From contig CALAMB010000093.1 of assembly GCA_937925645.1 (NCBI GenBank), positions 1-8,169 of the forward strand: a stretch of DNA of 8,169 bases, read 5' to 3'. The notes below the pieces were generated by a model. It was not told where the DNA came from. It did not search any database and worked only from the letters and a program-made list of their open reading frames with translations. Both the position numbers and the translations under genes were made by a program. Below, in pieces: positions 1-5,834 of the stretch (its first letter is position 1; each line of letters starts with the position of its first letter). This DNA is from an uncultured Acidobacteriota bacterium (GTDB taxonomy: Bacteria; Acidobacteriota; JAAYUB01).

Positions 1-584
1 CGGACCGCCGCCGCGGCGCGGCTCTCGCCGCACGCGCATGAGGGCGTCTCGGGCGGCGGCGGCGCGACACGCGGGCCGCACCCGCAGGGGGCAGGTTCCG
101 CCGAAGCGGCCGTCCCGGCGGGGTCGCCGTCGCAACGGCGTGGCGAGTGCTTCGGCTGTGTCGGCGCGTCGGCGCCGGCCAGGCGCATCCCCAGTCCGCC
201 CAGGCAGCCGCTGACCAGCGCGGCCAGCGGCGTGAAGGCGGCGAACACCGGGCCCAGCAGGCTGTACACCGCCAGGATGCTGTCGGCGCCGGTCATGGGG
301 GTGGACAGCAGGAACGCCGCGGTCGGACCGCGACCCGCTCCTGACTTGCGCAGCGAGGCCGCCACCGGGATGACGCTGCACGAGCAGAGGGGCAGCGGGA
401 TGCCGAACAGGGCCGCCTTGACCACCGGCCAGAATCCGCGCCCGCCCAGGTGGCGGGCCACCAGCCGCGCGGGAATCAACACCGACAGCAGCCCGGCCAT
501 GGCGAAGCCGAACAGCAGGTACGGCGACATCCGGCCCAGGACGGACCAGAACTCCGCGACGATTCGGGTGACTGTCTCCAGCAT
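1..584 (-). CDS. SO_0444/YraQ-type permease, probable metal efflux transporter (C-terminal part cut off by window edge)
   Basis: An open frame with no stop runs from an ATG at 584 to the window edge, giving 194 N-terminal residues; the rest lies outside. A ribosome site CAGGAG sits 4 bases before the ATG. Membrane segments are visible at about residues 20-38, 53-75, 87-112 and 113-133. The signature of the DUF318/COG0701 permeases is present: GIPLPLCSCS at 61-70 (Cys67 and Cys69) and STPMTGADS at 94-102. A hydrophilic Ala/Pro/Cys-rich loop follows from about 138, with Cys151 and C-x-C pairs at 167-169 and 183-185, as in the SO_0444 Cu/Zn efflux group, where this loop is thought to bind metal. 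I infer inner-membrane export of a soft metal ion; the substrate is not shown by the sequence. The gene is divergent from pyrD. An arsenite-type ArsP permease is a less likely alternative. Confidence 0.82.
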   Translation of the reverse strand, partial: MLETVTRIVAEFWSVLGRMSPYLLFGFAMAGLLSVLIPARLVARHLGGRGFWPVVKAALFGIPLPLCSCSVIPVAASLRKSGAGRGPTAAFLLSTPMTGADSILAVYSLLGPVFAAFTPLAALVSGCLGGLGMRLAGADAPTQPKHSPRRCDGDPAGTAASAEPAPCGCGPRVAPPPPETPSCACGESRAAAAV

Positions 585-642
585 TGTGCTCCTGCCGGTT
601 CAGACTGCGGCCGCCACCGGGGGCACCGACAGTGTTGAGATG

Positions 643-662
643 ATCCCGAGCCGACGCGGGAT
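643..662. repeat. Short inverted repeat between the divergent permease and pyrD genes
   Basis: ATCCCG at 643-648 and CGGGAT at 657-662 form a perfect 6-bp inverted repeat with an 8-base spacer. It lies in the 184-base region shared by the divergent permease and pyrD genes. It could be an operator for the metal permease or a chance match in GC-rich DNA. I do not recognise a known regulator motif. Confidence 0.25.
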
Positions 663-693
663 GCAATCCGGCCGGACGGCGCCGGAGAATTCC

Positions 694-722
694 TCGACTG
701 GCTCCGCCGGTTCTGATAGAAT
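694..722 (+). promoter_or_regulatory. Probable sigma70 promoter for pyrD-pyrF
   Basis: A -35-like TCGACT (694-699, 4 of 6 consensus bases) is followed after 17 bases by a -10-like TAGAAT (717-722, 5 of 6). The predicted transcription start is near 729, about 40 bases before the pyrD ATG. Spacing is ideal and the placement agrees with the chosen pyrD start, but the match is by eye. Confidence 0.45.
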
Positions 723-768
723 CGCCCGGACGCGCATCCCGGCCAGCGGGCCCAGAGGCGAAACCGGC

Positions 769-1707
769 ATGGACTTGACCACCAGCATCGGCCCCCTGCG
801 GCTGAAAAATCCAGTGATGACCGCCAGCGGCACCTTCGGCTACGGGTTGGAGTTTGCCCCGTACCTGGACCTGGCGCGCCTCGGGGCCGTCGTGGTCAAG
901 GGTCTGAGTCTGGAGCCGCGGCCGGGCAATCCGTCGCCGCGGATCTACGAAACCCCGGCCGGGATGCTCAACGCCATCGGCCTGCAGAACGTGGGCATCG
1001 ACGCCTTCCTTCGCGACAAGCTGCCGCCGCTGCGCGCCACCGGCGCCACCATCATCGCCAACGTGCTGGGCGGCAGCATCGAGGAGTACGTCGAGGCGGC
1101 CCGCCGGCTGGCCGGCGCGGACGGGCTGGCGGCGCTGGAGCTCAACGTCTCCTGCCCCAACGTCCAGGCGGGCGGCATCCATTTCGCCACCGATCCAGGC
1201 CAGACCGGCCGGGTGACCGAAGCGGTCCGCCGGGCCGTCGGCGACTTCCCCCTGATCGTCAAGCTCTCGCCCAATGTCACCGACATCGTGGCGTTCGCCC
1301 GCGCCTGCCGCGACGCCGGGGCCGACGCGGTCTCGGCTGTAAACACATTCGTGGGCATCGCCATCGACGCGGAGACCCTGCGGCCGCGCATCGCCAACGT
1401 GACCGGCGGGCTCAGCGGTCCGGCGATCAAGCCGCTGGCGCAGCGGCTGGTGCATGACATCTGCCGGAGCGTCGACATCCCGGTGATCGGCATCGGCGGG
1501 ATCATGACCGCCGCGGACGCGCTGGAATACCTGGCCTTGGGCGCGCGGGCCGTCCAGGTGGGCACGGCCAACTACATCCGGCCCGCAATCACGATGGAAA
1601 TCCTGGAGGGGATGGAAGCCTTCTGCCGACGCCGGGAGATCGACCGGATCGAGGCGTACATCGGCGCCTTCCACCGGCGGCCGCCGTCCCCTTCCCCGAC
1701 GAGGTGA
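769..1707 (+). CDS. pyrD: Dihydroorotate dehydrogenase class 1B, catalytic subunit
   Basis: It oxidises dihydroorotate to orotate on FMN, the fourth step of de novo pyrimidine synthesis, in the cytoplasm. The 312-residue TIM-barrel protein has the FMN-site start NPVMTASGTFGYG (14-26), Lys44 in VVVKGL, the catalytic-loop motif NVSCPNV (126-132) with Cys129 as active-site base, KLSPNV (165-170) and the phosphate-binding GIGGI (241-245). Cysteine rather than serine as base marks class 1; length and motif context fit type B (PyrDB), which normally passes electrons to the Fe-S/FAD subunit PyrK. No pyrK lies next to it here. The ATG at 769 was chosen because homology begins there, a GAGG (755-758) precedes it and the predicted promoter lies just upstream. 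The frame stays open back to 232, but that part is antisense to the permease gene. pyrF follows after 4 bases. Confidence 0.95.
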   Translation: MDLTTSIGPLRLKNPVMTASGTFGYGLEFAPYLDLARLGAVVVKGLSLEPRPGNPSPRIYETPAGMLNAIGLQNVGIDAFLRDKLPPLRATGATIIANVLGGSIEEYVEAARRLAGADGLAALELNVSCPNVQAGGIHFATDPGQTGRVTEAVRRAVGDFPLIVKLSPNVTDIVAFARACRDAGADAVSAVNTFVGIAIDAETLRPRIANVTGGLSGPAIKPLAQRLVHDICRSVDIPVIGIGGIMTAADALEYLALGARAVQVGTANYIRPAITMEILEGMEAFCRRREIDRIEAYIGAFHRRPPSPSPTR

Positions 1708-1711
1708 GTCC

Positions 1712-2449
1712 ATGACCACAGCGAGCGAAGACCCCCGACAGCGCCTGATCCTGGCCCTGGACGTGGACGACCGGACCCAGGCCCGCGACATGGTGCGGCG
1801 CACCGCGGCCTCGGTGGGCATCTACAAGGTCGGCCTGCAGCTCTTCGTGGCTGAAGGCCCCGACCTGGTCCGCGAGCTGGTCGCCGAGGGCGCCCGGGTG
1901 TTCCTCGATCTCAAGCTCCACGACATCCCCAACACCGTGCTCGGCGCCGCCCGCCAGGTGGCGCGCCTCGGCGCCGCCATGTTCACGGTGCACTGCGCCA
2001 ACGGCGCCCGGGGGCTGACCGAGGCCCTGGGCGGCCTGCGCGAGTTCTGCGCCAAGGAGCGCCTGGCCGAACCGCTCATGCTGGGCGTCACCGTCCTGAC
2101 CAGCATGTCGGATGCCGATCTGCACGGCATCGGCGCGGGCGGCAGCGCCGAGCGGCAGGTGGAGATCCTGGCCGGCATGGCCTACCGGGCCGGCCTGCGC
2201 GGCTTCGTCGCCTCGCCGCTGGAGGCGGCCGCGATCCGAAGGGTCTACGCCGACGCGTTCATCGTCACGCCGGGGATCCGGCCGGCCGGCGCCGACGCCG
2301 GCGACCAGTCCCGCCTCACCACGCCGCGCGATGCCATCGCCGCCGGCGCCTCCGCCATCGTCGTGGGCCGGCCCATCCTGCGGGCGCCCGATCCCGGCGA
2401 GGCGGCCGCGGCGATCCTGGCGGAGATCCGCCAGGCGCTCGCCGGTTAG
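1712..2449 (+). CDS. pyrF: Orotidine 5'-phosphate decarboxylase
   Basis: It converts OMP to UMP, the last step of de novo UMP synthesis. The 245-residue protein shows the family hallmarks in order: LILALDVDD (12-20) with the first substrate Asp17, YKVGLQLF (38-45) with Lys39, the catalytic DLKLHDIPNT (66-75) with Asp66, Lys68 and Asp71, TPGIRP (186-191), and VVGRPI (217-222) with the phosphate-binding Arg220. Length is normal for the short bacterial form. The ribosome site GAGGTGA (1701-1707) overlaps the pyrD stop codon and lies 4 bases before the ATG, so the two genes are very probably one operon and translationally coupled. No intrinsic terminator is seen after its stop; a new promoter starts 22 bases downstream. 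Confidence 0.97.
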   Translation: MTTASEDPRQRLILALDVDDRTQARDMVRRTAASVGIYKVGLQLFVAEGPDLVRELVAEGARVFLDLKLHDIPNTVLGAARQVARLGAAMFTVHCANGARGLTEALGGLREFCAKERLAEPLMLGVTVLTSMSDADLHGIGAGGSAERQVEILAGMAYRAGLRGFVASPLEAAAIRRVYADAFIVTPGIRPAGADAGDQSRLTTPRDAIAAGASAIVVGRPILRAPDPGEAAAAILAEIRQALAG

Positions 2450-2471
2450 CGGCGGCCGGGCAGTCCCGTCC

Positions 2472-2500
2472 TTGACAGCCGGGCTGTTTCACACTATCAT
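2472..2500 (+). promoter_or_regulatory. Strong sigma70 promoter for the exbB-exbD-exbD-TPR block
   Basis: A perfect -35 TTGACA (2472-2477), a 17-base spacer and a -10 TATCAT (2495-2500, 5 of 6) make this the best promoter match in the window. The predicted start is near 2507. A palindrome CAGCC-G-GGCTG (2476-2486) overlaps the end of the -35 box and the spacer. Confidence 0.75.
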
Positions 2501-2506
2501 CGGCCG

Positions 2507-2674
2507 TTCGCGCCGTCACCGGGATTCCGCCCCGGCGGCGGATCAGACCGGATGATCCCGGCGGGATGCCAAATAGTCTGATTATTTTAGAAACCGCCGG
2601 CGATCCATTTCCGAATAATGGTCATCTATTGGGAGTCGCTCCCGCGGACCTGAACCTACAGCTGGAGGGATCAC
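2507..2674 (+). promoter_or_regulatory. Structured 5' leader of the exbB operon
   Basis: About 168 bases separate the predicted transcription start from the exbB GTG. The leader holds four possible stem-loops: CCGGG/CCCGG (2519-2523 with 2531-2535), GGATCA/TGATCC (2540-2545 with 2553-2558), ATCCC/GGGAT (2555-2559 with 2563-2567) and GGGAG/CTCCC (2631-2635 with 2639-2643). The second and third share bases 2555-2558 and cannot form together. An AT-rich stretch lies at 2571-2592. I recognise no known riboswitch; a regulatory role is inference. Confidence 0.4.
2664..2668 (+). promoter_or_regulatory. Ribosome binding site that fixes the exbB GTG start
   Basis: GGAGG lies 6 bases before GTG 2675. 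This near-ideal site supports a GTG start over any downstream ATG; the first downstream in-frame ATG would remove the start of the first membrane helix. Confidence 0.8.
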
Positions 2675-3325
2675 GTGGCAGTTGGAATCTTTGGAAACCT
2701 GGTTGACTATTTCATCAAGGGCGGCTTTGTCATGTGGCTGTTGCTGGCCTGCTCCATCGCCGGCCTGGTCATCATCATCGAGCGGGCCATCTTCTTCCGG
2801 CGGATGTCCGTCAATCCCCAGCAGCTCTTCGGCAAGGTGCGAGCGCAGCTCCTGGAACGGAACCTGCAGGGCGCGCTGGACACCACCGGCCAGACCCAGG
2901 GTCCCCTGTCCGACGTGCTCAAGGCCGGCCTGCTCCGGTTCGGCCGGCCCCACGAGGAGATCATCCGGGCCATCGAGAGCGTCTCCCTCCACGAGGTGTC
3001 CCGGCTGGAGCGCGGGCTCTGGATCATGGCCACCGTCGCCAACGTCGCCCCCCTGCTCGGCTTCCTCGGAACCGTCATCGGCATGATCGACTCGTTCGGC
3101 GTGCTGGGCACGGTGGGCTTCGGTGATCCCAAGCTCGTGGCCAAGGGTATCGCCGAGGCGCTGATCACCACCGCCACCGGTCTGATGATCGCCTTCCCGG
3201 TGCAGCTCGCCTACAACCTGTTCACCACCCGGGTGAACAACTTCGTGCTGCTGATGGAAACCACGTCCGCCATGCTGCTCGAGACCTTTGCGGAAATCGA
3301 AGAGGAGCCGAAACCCCGGTCATGA
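2675..3325 (+). CDS. ExbB/TolQ/MotA-family proton channel protein
   Basis: This 216-residue inner-membrane protein should form the pentameric channel that, with ExbD/TolR proteins, uses the proton motive force to drive an envelope process. Three membrane helices are visible at about residues 17-39, 116-138 and 161-183, with a cytoplasmic segment between the first two, the usual ExbB layout. Family motifs include Glu36-Arg37 at the end of helix 1, PLLGFLGTVIGM (126-137) and AEALITTATGL (160-170) with channel-lining Thr165/Thr166. The start is GTG with a strong ribosome site. Its TGA overlaps the ATG of the next gene (ATGA, 3322-3325), so the two are translationally coupled. ExbB, TolQ and AglR-like motors cannot be told apart from sequence alone. 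A strong promoter and a structured leader precede it. Confidence 0.93.
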   Translation: MAVGIFGNLVDYFIKGGFVMWLLLACSIAGLVIIIERAIFFRRMSVNPQQLFGKVRAQLLERNLQGALDTTGQTQGPLSDVLKAGLLRFGRPHEEIIRAIESVSLHEVSRLERGLWIMATVANVAPLLGFLGTVIGMIDSFGVLGTVGFGDPKLVAKGIAEALITTATGLMIAFPVQLAYNLFTTRVNNFVLLMETTSAMLLETFAEIEEEPKPRS

Positions 3326-3741
3326 TCATCCGCTACCGGACCCGGCCCATTACCGCAATCATCCCCACGGCGTCGATGGCCGACATCGCGTTCCTGCTGA
3401 TCACCTTCTTCATGTTCACCACGAGCTTCAGCGTGGACCGCACCGACGTCCTGCTCCCCGCCTCCGTCGTGCAGCAGCAGGTGGAGAAGGACGCCGCCAT
3501 CATCGCCATCACCGCCGACGAGGGGATCCGCATTTCCGACGGCATCCGGGAAAGCGAACTGGTCACCGACATGGCCAAGCTGGAATCGATCCTCAAGGAA
3601 ATCGTCCAGACCCACCCCGGCCGCCAGTTCATCATCAAATGTGACAAGCGGGCGCCCTACCGTTCGTTCAACACGGTCTACGAGATGATGCTGCGCAACG
3701 GCATCCGCAACATCTCCCTCCTGACCGAGAAAAAGGGGTGA
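3322..3741 (+). CDS. ExbD/TolR-family protein, first copy
   Basis: A 139-residue protein with a short cytoplasmic N-terminus, one membrane helix (about 16-36) and a periplasmic domain, matching the ExbD/TolR plan. The helix carries the proton-responsive aspartate, Asp21, in SMADIAFLLITFF (18-30). The partner is the ExbB-type channel, within which ExbD helices act as the rotor or plug. The periplasmic part ends with the typical beta strand and helix (FIIKCDKRAPYR, then a helix near 110-125). It overlaps exbB by 4 bases; GAGGAG (3302-3307) is rather far upstream, so coupling by re-initiation is likely. The second copy follows after 4 bases. Which of ExbD, TolR or a gliding-type stator it is cannot be decided here. 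Confidence 0.92.
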   Translation: MIIRYRTRPITAIIPTASMADIAFLLITFFMFTTSFSVDRTDVLLPASVVQQQVEKDAAIIAITADEGIRISDGIRESELVTDMAKLESILKEIVQTHPGRQFIIKCDKRAPYRSFNTVYEMMLRNGIRNISLLTEKKG

Positions 3742-3745
3742 CGGC

Positions 3746-4189
3746 ATGAAATCCCGCATCTCCCTGCGCGGCAAGCTCTCCTCCGAGGTCCCCACCTCCT
3801 CGATGGCCGACATCGCCTTCCTGCTGATCACCTTCTTCATGGTCACCACGGTCTTCACGGCCATCCACGGAATCGACTACGGGCTCCCCAAGAAGGACGC
3901 GTCCGCCAACATCAAGCCCCAGGAATCGGTGTACATTCACCTCATGGCCAGCGGCGAGATCACCCTCGATTTCGTGCCCGTCAGCTCGATGGAGCAGCTC
4001 GCCGCCTACATCAAGGGAAAGATGGAGCAGACCCAGGGGCGCAAGCCGGTCATCCTGCGGACCGACCCCGAGGTGCCTTACGGGATGACGGTCGAGGTTC
4101 TGGACGTGCTGAAACAGCTCGATATCCAGAACATTTCGATCCCGACCCAGACCGACATCGAGTTGTGGAAGGACTATTTCCGCGATTGA
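3746..4189 (+). CDS. ExbD/TolR-family protein, second copy
   Basis: A 147-residue paralogue of the preceding protein with the same layout: basic N-terminus, one helix (about 17-37) with conserved Asp22 in SMADIAFLLITFF (19-31), then a periplasmic domain. The helix region is almost identical to the first copy, while the periplasmic parts are clearly diverged, suggesting that the two share a channel but contact different partners. A GGGGTGA (3735-3741) ending in the stop codon of the first copy lies 4 bases before this ATG. Two ExbD-like genes behind one ExbB-like gene are known in other bacteria, for example exbD1-exbD2 in Xanthomonas and the AglR-AglQ-AglS motor of Myxococcus. The 118 bases after it hold no recognisable promoter or terminator. 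Confidence 0.92.
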   Translation: MKSRISLRGKLSSEVPTSSMADIAFLLITFFMVTTVFTAIHGIDYGLPKKDASANIKPQESVYIHLMASGEITLDFVPVSSMEQLAAYIKGKMEQTQGRKPVILRTDPEVPYGMTVEVLDVLKQLDIQNISIPTQTDIELWKDYFRD

Positions 4190-4296
4190 GCCGTTCCGCG
4201 GCCGCCGGACCCGCTCACGCCCGCGGCGCCTCCCGCAATGAAACTTCCGGACCCGGCCCGATTCTTTACCGGTGGCGCTCCGGAATGACGGAACAC

Positions 4297-4302
4297 AGGT
4301 GA
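4297..4302 (+). promoter_or_regulatory. Ribosome binding site that fixes the TPR gene start
   Basis: AGGTGA lies 5 bases before ATG 4308. It favours this ATG over the in-frame GTGs at 4272 and 4299, neither of which has a comparable site. The resulting N-terminus reads as a clean signal peptide. Confidence 0.65.
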
Positions 4303-4307
4303 ACACC

Positions 4308-5303
4308 ATGGGACATCCGACAATCCGAATCCGCCGCTCGCCGCGCCCGGCCCGCGGCCTGCGCGCCGTCTGGCTGGCGGTGGCGCTCGCCCTGGCCGCC
4401 GGCGCCGTACCGGCGGATTACAACGATGCCATCATGCTCTTCAAGCGGCAGAAGTACCGCGACGCCCTGCGGCGGATCCAGCCCGACGTGACCAAAAACC
4501 CCGACTGGGAATTCGGCCACCGGTTCGTGGGCCTGTGTTATTTCAAGCTCCGGGAGTACGATTCGGCGGTGCGGGCGCTCGAGCGGGCGGCGGAGCTCAA
4601 GAGCACCGAGCCATCCACTTTCCTCGGCCTGGCCGAGTCCTACTACCAGATCGAGCAGCTCGACAAGGCCGTCGAGACTCTCGACCGCCACAAGGCGCTG
4701 TTCACCAAACGCGGCGACCTCTACAACTTCTACCGCATCCGCGCCTTCGCCACCTTCAAGCAGGGCCGGTACTACGATTCGGCCGATGCCGTGGTCCAGT
4801 CGTTCCAGTACGCGTCGGGGAGCGCCCAGGACTGGCTGATTCTCGGCCTGAGCTACTTCCGGACCAACCAGGACGACAAGGCCCGCCAGTCGCTGAACAC
4901 CGTGCTCCAGATGGACAAGGACAACGCCACGGCGAAGGAGTATCTCGGCCGCCTGCGGCTGCGGGAGGGGGAAACCGCCCTCAAGAACAAGAACTACCCG
5001 CTCGCGCGGGACGTGTTCGCCGCCCAGTTGCAGGGCAACCCGGGGGACGCCGCCAGCGCGTTCAATCTGGCGCTGGCCCAGATCGGCCTCAAGGAGTGGA
5101 CGAGCGCCCTGGCGTCACTGGACCAGGCCGGCGGCGCGTTCGGCAACGATTTCCGCTACCACTATTTCAGGGGCTTTGTCTTGGAAAATCTGGGGAAGAT
5201 TCCGGAGGCCGAGCAATCATACCAACGGGCGCTTCAGATCGATTCGAACGCCCAGGCCCGCGATGCGCTCCAGCGCGTGCAGCGCCGCAAGGGGAAAAAG
5301 TGA
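4308..5303 (+). CDS. Exported tetratricopeptide-repeat protein
   Basis: A 331-residue protein. The N-terminus is a Sec signal peptide: an arginine-rich n-region (8-19), a hydrophobic core (about 20-33) and a probable cut after Ala36 (AVPA, then DYND). The rest is helical TPR throughout, with repeats at roughly 37-68, 69-102, 103-135, 139-171, 174-207, 210-244, 248-275 and 283-316; typical spots are GLCYFK, LGLAESYYQ and the last repeat with AEQSYQRALQID. There is no lipobox cysteine and no later membrane helix, so a soluble periplasmic protein is expected. Following exbB-exbD-exbD in the same direction, it may link the ExbD periplasmic domains to an outer-membrane or cell-wall partner, in the way TPR proteins accompany some ExbB/D or Tol systems. 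Its actual job is unknown. The stop codon lies inside a terminator stem. Confidence 0.88.
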   Translation: MGHPTIRIRRSPRPARGLRAVWLAVALALAAGAVPADYNDAIMLFKRQKYRDALRRIQPDVTKNPDWEFGHRFVGLCYFKLREYDSAVRALERAAELKSTEPSTFLGLAESYYQIEQLDKAVETLDRHKALFTKRGDLYNFYRIRAFATFKQGRYYDSADAVVQSFQYASGSAQDWLILGLSYFRTNQDDKARQSLNTVLQMDKDNATAKEYLGRLRLREGETALKNKNYPLARDVFAAQLQGNPGDAASAFNLALAQIGLKEWTSALASLDQAGGAFGNDFRYHYFRGFVLENLGKIPEAEQSYQRALQIDSNAQARDALQRVQRRKGKK

Positions 5304-5330
5304 ACCCGGCGGCGGGCGCAGCCGGGTTCA
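5294..5330 (-). terminator. Intrinsic terminator of the STAS gene; hairpin shared with the convergent TPR gene
   Basis: TGAACCCGGC (5301-5310) and GCCGGGTTCA (5321-5330) form a perfect 10-bp stem with a 10-base loop. On the minus strand the stem is followed at once by CTTTTTC (5300-5294), giving a standard terminator 9 bases after the STAS stop. On the plus strand no T-tract follows, so for the TPR transcript it is at best a hairpin end or 3' protection. Confidence 0.8.
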
Positions 5331-5339
5331 TCTCGGGGT

Positions 5340-5675
5340 TCAGAAGCTCTTGATGGCGTCGTCGACGGTCTTGTAATACTCGAACACCGTGATCAGCTTG
5401 GTGATGGTCAGCAGGTCCACGATCCGGTCGGTGACGTTGGCCAGCTTCAGGGTTCCGTTGGCCTTGCGCATGGTGGTGTAGCACCGGATCAGCTCGCCCA
5501 AGCCGGAACTGTCGATATACGGCACGCTGGACAGATCGAGGATGACGTTCTTCGTATTTTTAGCCAGCAACTCGTCGATTTTTTTCTTGATGGCAATATC
5601 GCCCTCGCCCATGAGGATCTTGCCGTGGATTTCAAGTACGGTGATCCCGTTCACCTCTTTCTCATTGATCTGCAT
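5340..5675 (-). CDS. STAS-domain protein, SpoIIAA/RsbV-type anti-sigma factor antagonist
   Basis: A 111-residue single-domain STAS protein, the usual size of SpoIIAA/RsbV. The core motif VILDLSSVPYIDSSGLGEL (44-62) contains the serine that a partner kinase would phosphorylate (Ser56 or Ser57). In this family the unphosphorylated form binds an anti-sigma kinase and frees a sigma factor or other target. The cytoplasmic partner is unknown: no kinase, phosphatase or sigma factor lies in the window. The start is well fixed, with AGGAGGT (5686-5680) 4 bases before the ATG. It is transcribed alone, convergent with the TPR gene and divergent from rpsP. Hand-counted GC of two 60-base stretches is 48-52%, against 78% in a stretch of pyrF. 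Other roles of STAS proteins, such as lipid-asymmetry MlaB, are less likely because the DSSG motif is intact and no transporter genes adjoin. Confidence 0.9.
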   Translation of the reverse strand: MQINEKEVNGITVLEIHGKILMGEGDIAIKKKIDELLAKNTKNVILDLSSVPYIDSSGLGELIRCYTTMRKANGTLKLANVTDRIVDLLTITKLITVFEYYKTVDDAIKSF

Positions 5676-5705
5676 GGGAACCTCCTGTGAATGATTGCGG
5701 AAACA

Positions 5706-5736
5706 ATTATTACCACATGTCGAAAAAGGATGTCAA
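5706..5736 (-). promoter_or_regulatory. Probable sigma70 promoter of the STAS gene
   Basis: On the minus strand a perfect -35 TTGACA (5736-5731) is followed by AATAAT (5711-5706, 5 of 6) after 19 bases, or by the weaker TAATAA (5712-5707) after 18. The spacer is longer than ideal. The expected start near 5699 leaves a leader of about 24 bases. Confidence 0.5.
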
Positions 5737-5782
5737 ACCCTTTTATGGTGCGGATAATCAACGCGATCGGCCGAAAAAATGC

Positions 5783-5811
5783 TTGCATTGCCCCGAGGCA
5801 TGTGATTGAAT
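5783..5811 (+). promoter_or_regulatory. Possible promoter of the rpsP-khpA-rimM-trmD-rplS operon
   Basis: TTGCAT (5783-5788, 3 of 6) and TTGAAT (5806-5811, 4 of 6) have a 17-base spacer and lie 35 bases before the rpsP start. The match is weak, but the operon needs a promoter in this 170-base AT-rich divergent region and this is the best spaced candidate I see. Confidence 0.35.
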
Positions 5812-5834
5812 ACGCGGTCTGCATATTTTGCTAC

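Noticed and set aside
232..768. Upstream in-frame extension of pyrD that would give a 491-residue protein
   Set aside because: Most of this stretch is antisense to the clearly coding permease gene and the rest is the intergenic region; PyrD homology, the ribosome site and the promoter all point to ATG 769.
945..1571. Long minus-strand open frame opposite pyrD
   Set aside because: Antisense shadow in GC-rich DNA; low-complexity Ala/Ser/Pro/Arg composition, no recognisable domain, lies wholly inside a certain gene.
2555..2590. Possible terminator in the exbB leader (GGGAT hairpin then an AT-rich stretch)
   Set aside because: The stem is only 5 bp and the T-rich part lies about 12 bases away and is interrupted, so it does not meet the form of an intrinsic terminator.
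2618..2653. Short upstream frame in the exbB leader (11 codons from an ATG)
   Set aside because: No ribosome site, no runs of a regulatory amino acid, and a frame of this length is expected by chance.
3211..3864. Long minus-strand open frame opposite exbB and both exbD genes
   Set aside because: Translation is rich in Asp/Gly/His/Val from the reverse of conserved coding sequence, spans gene boundaries and has no family match.
4190..4307. Possible promoter or terminator between the second exbD gene and the TPR gene
   Set aside because: No -35/-10 pair with sound spacing and no stem with a T-tract was found; the TPR gene is most simply read as part of the exb transcript.
5778..5789. AATGC-TT-GCATT inverted repeat overlapping the putative rpsP -35 box
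   Set aside because: Five-base arms in an AT-rich stretch are likely by chance, and the promoter itself is uncertain.
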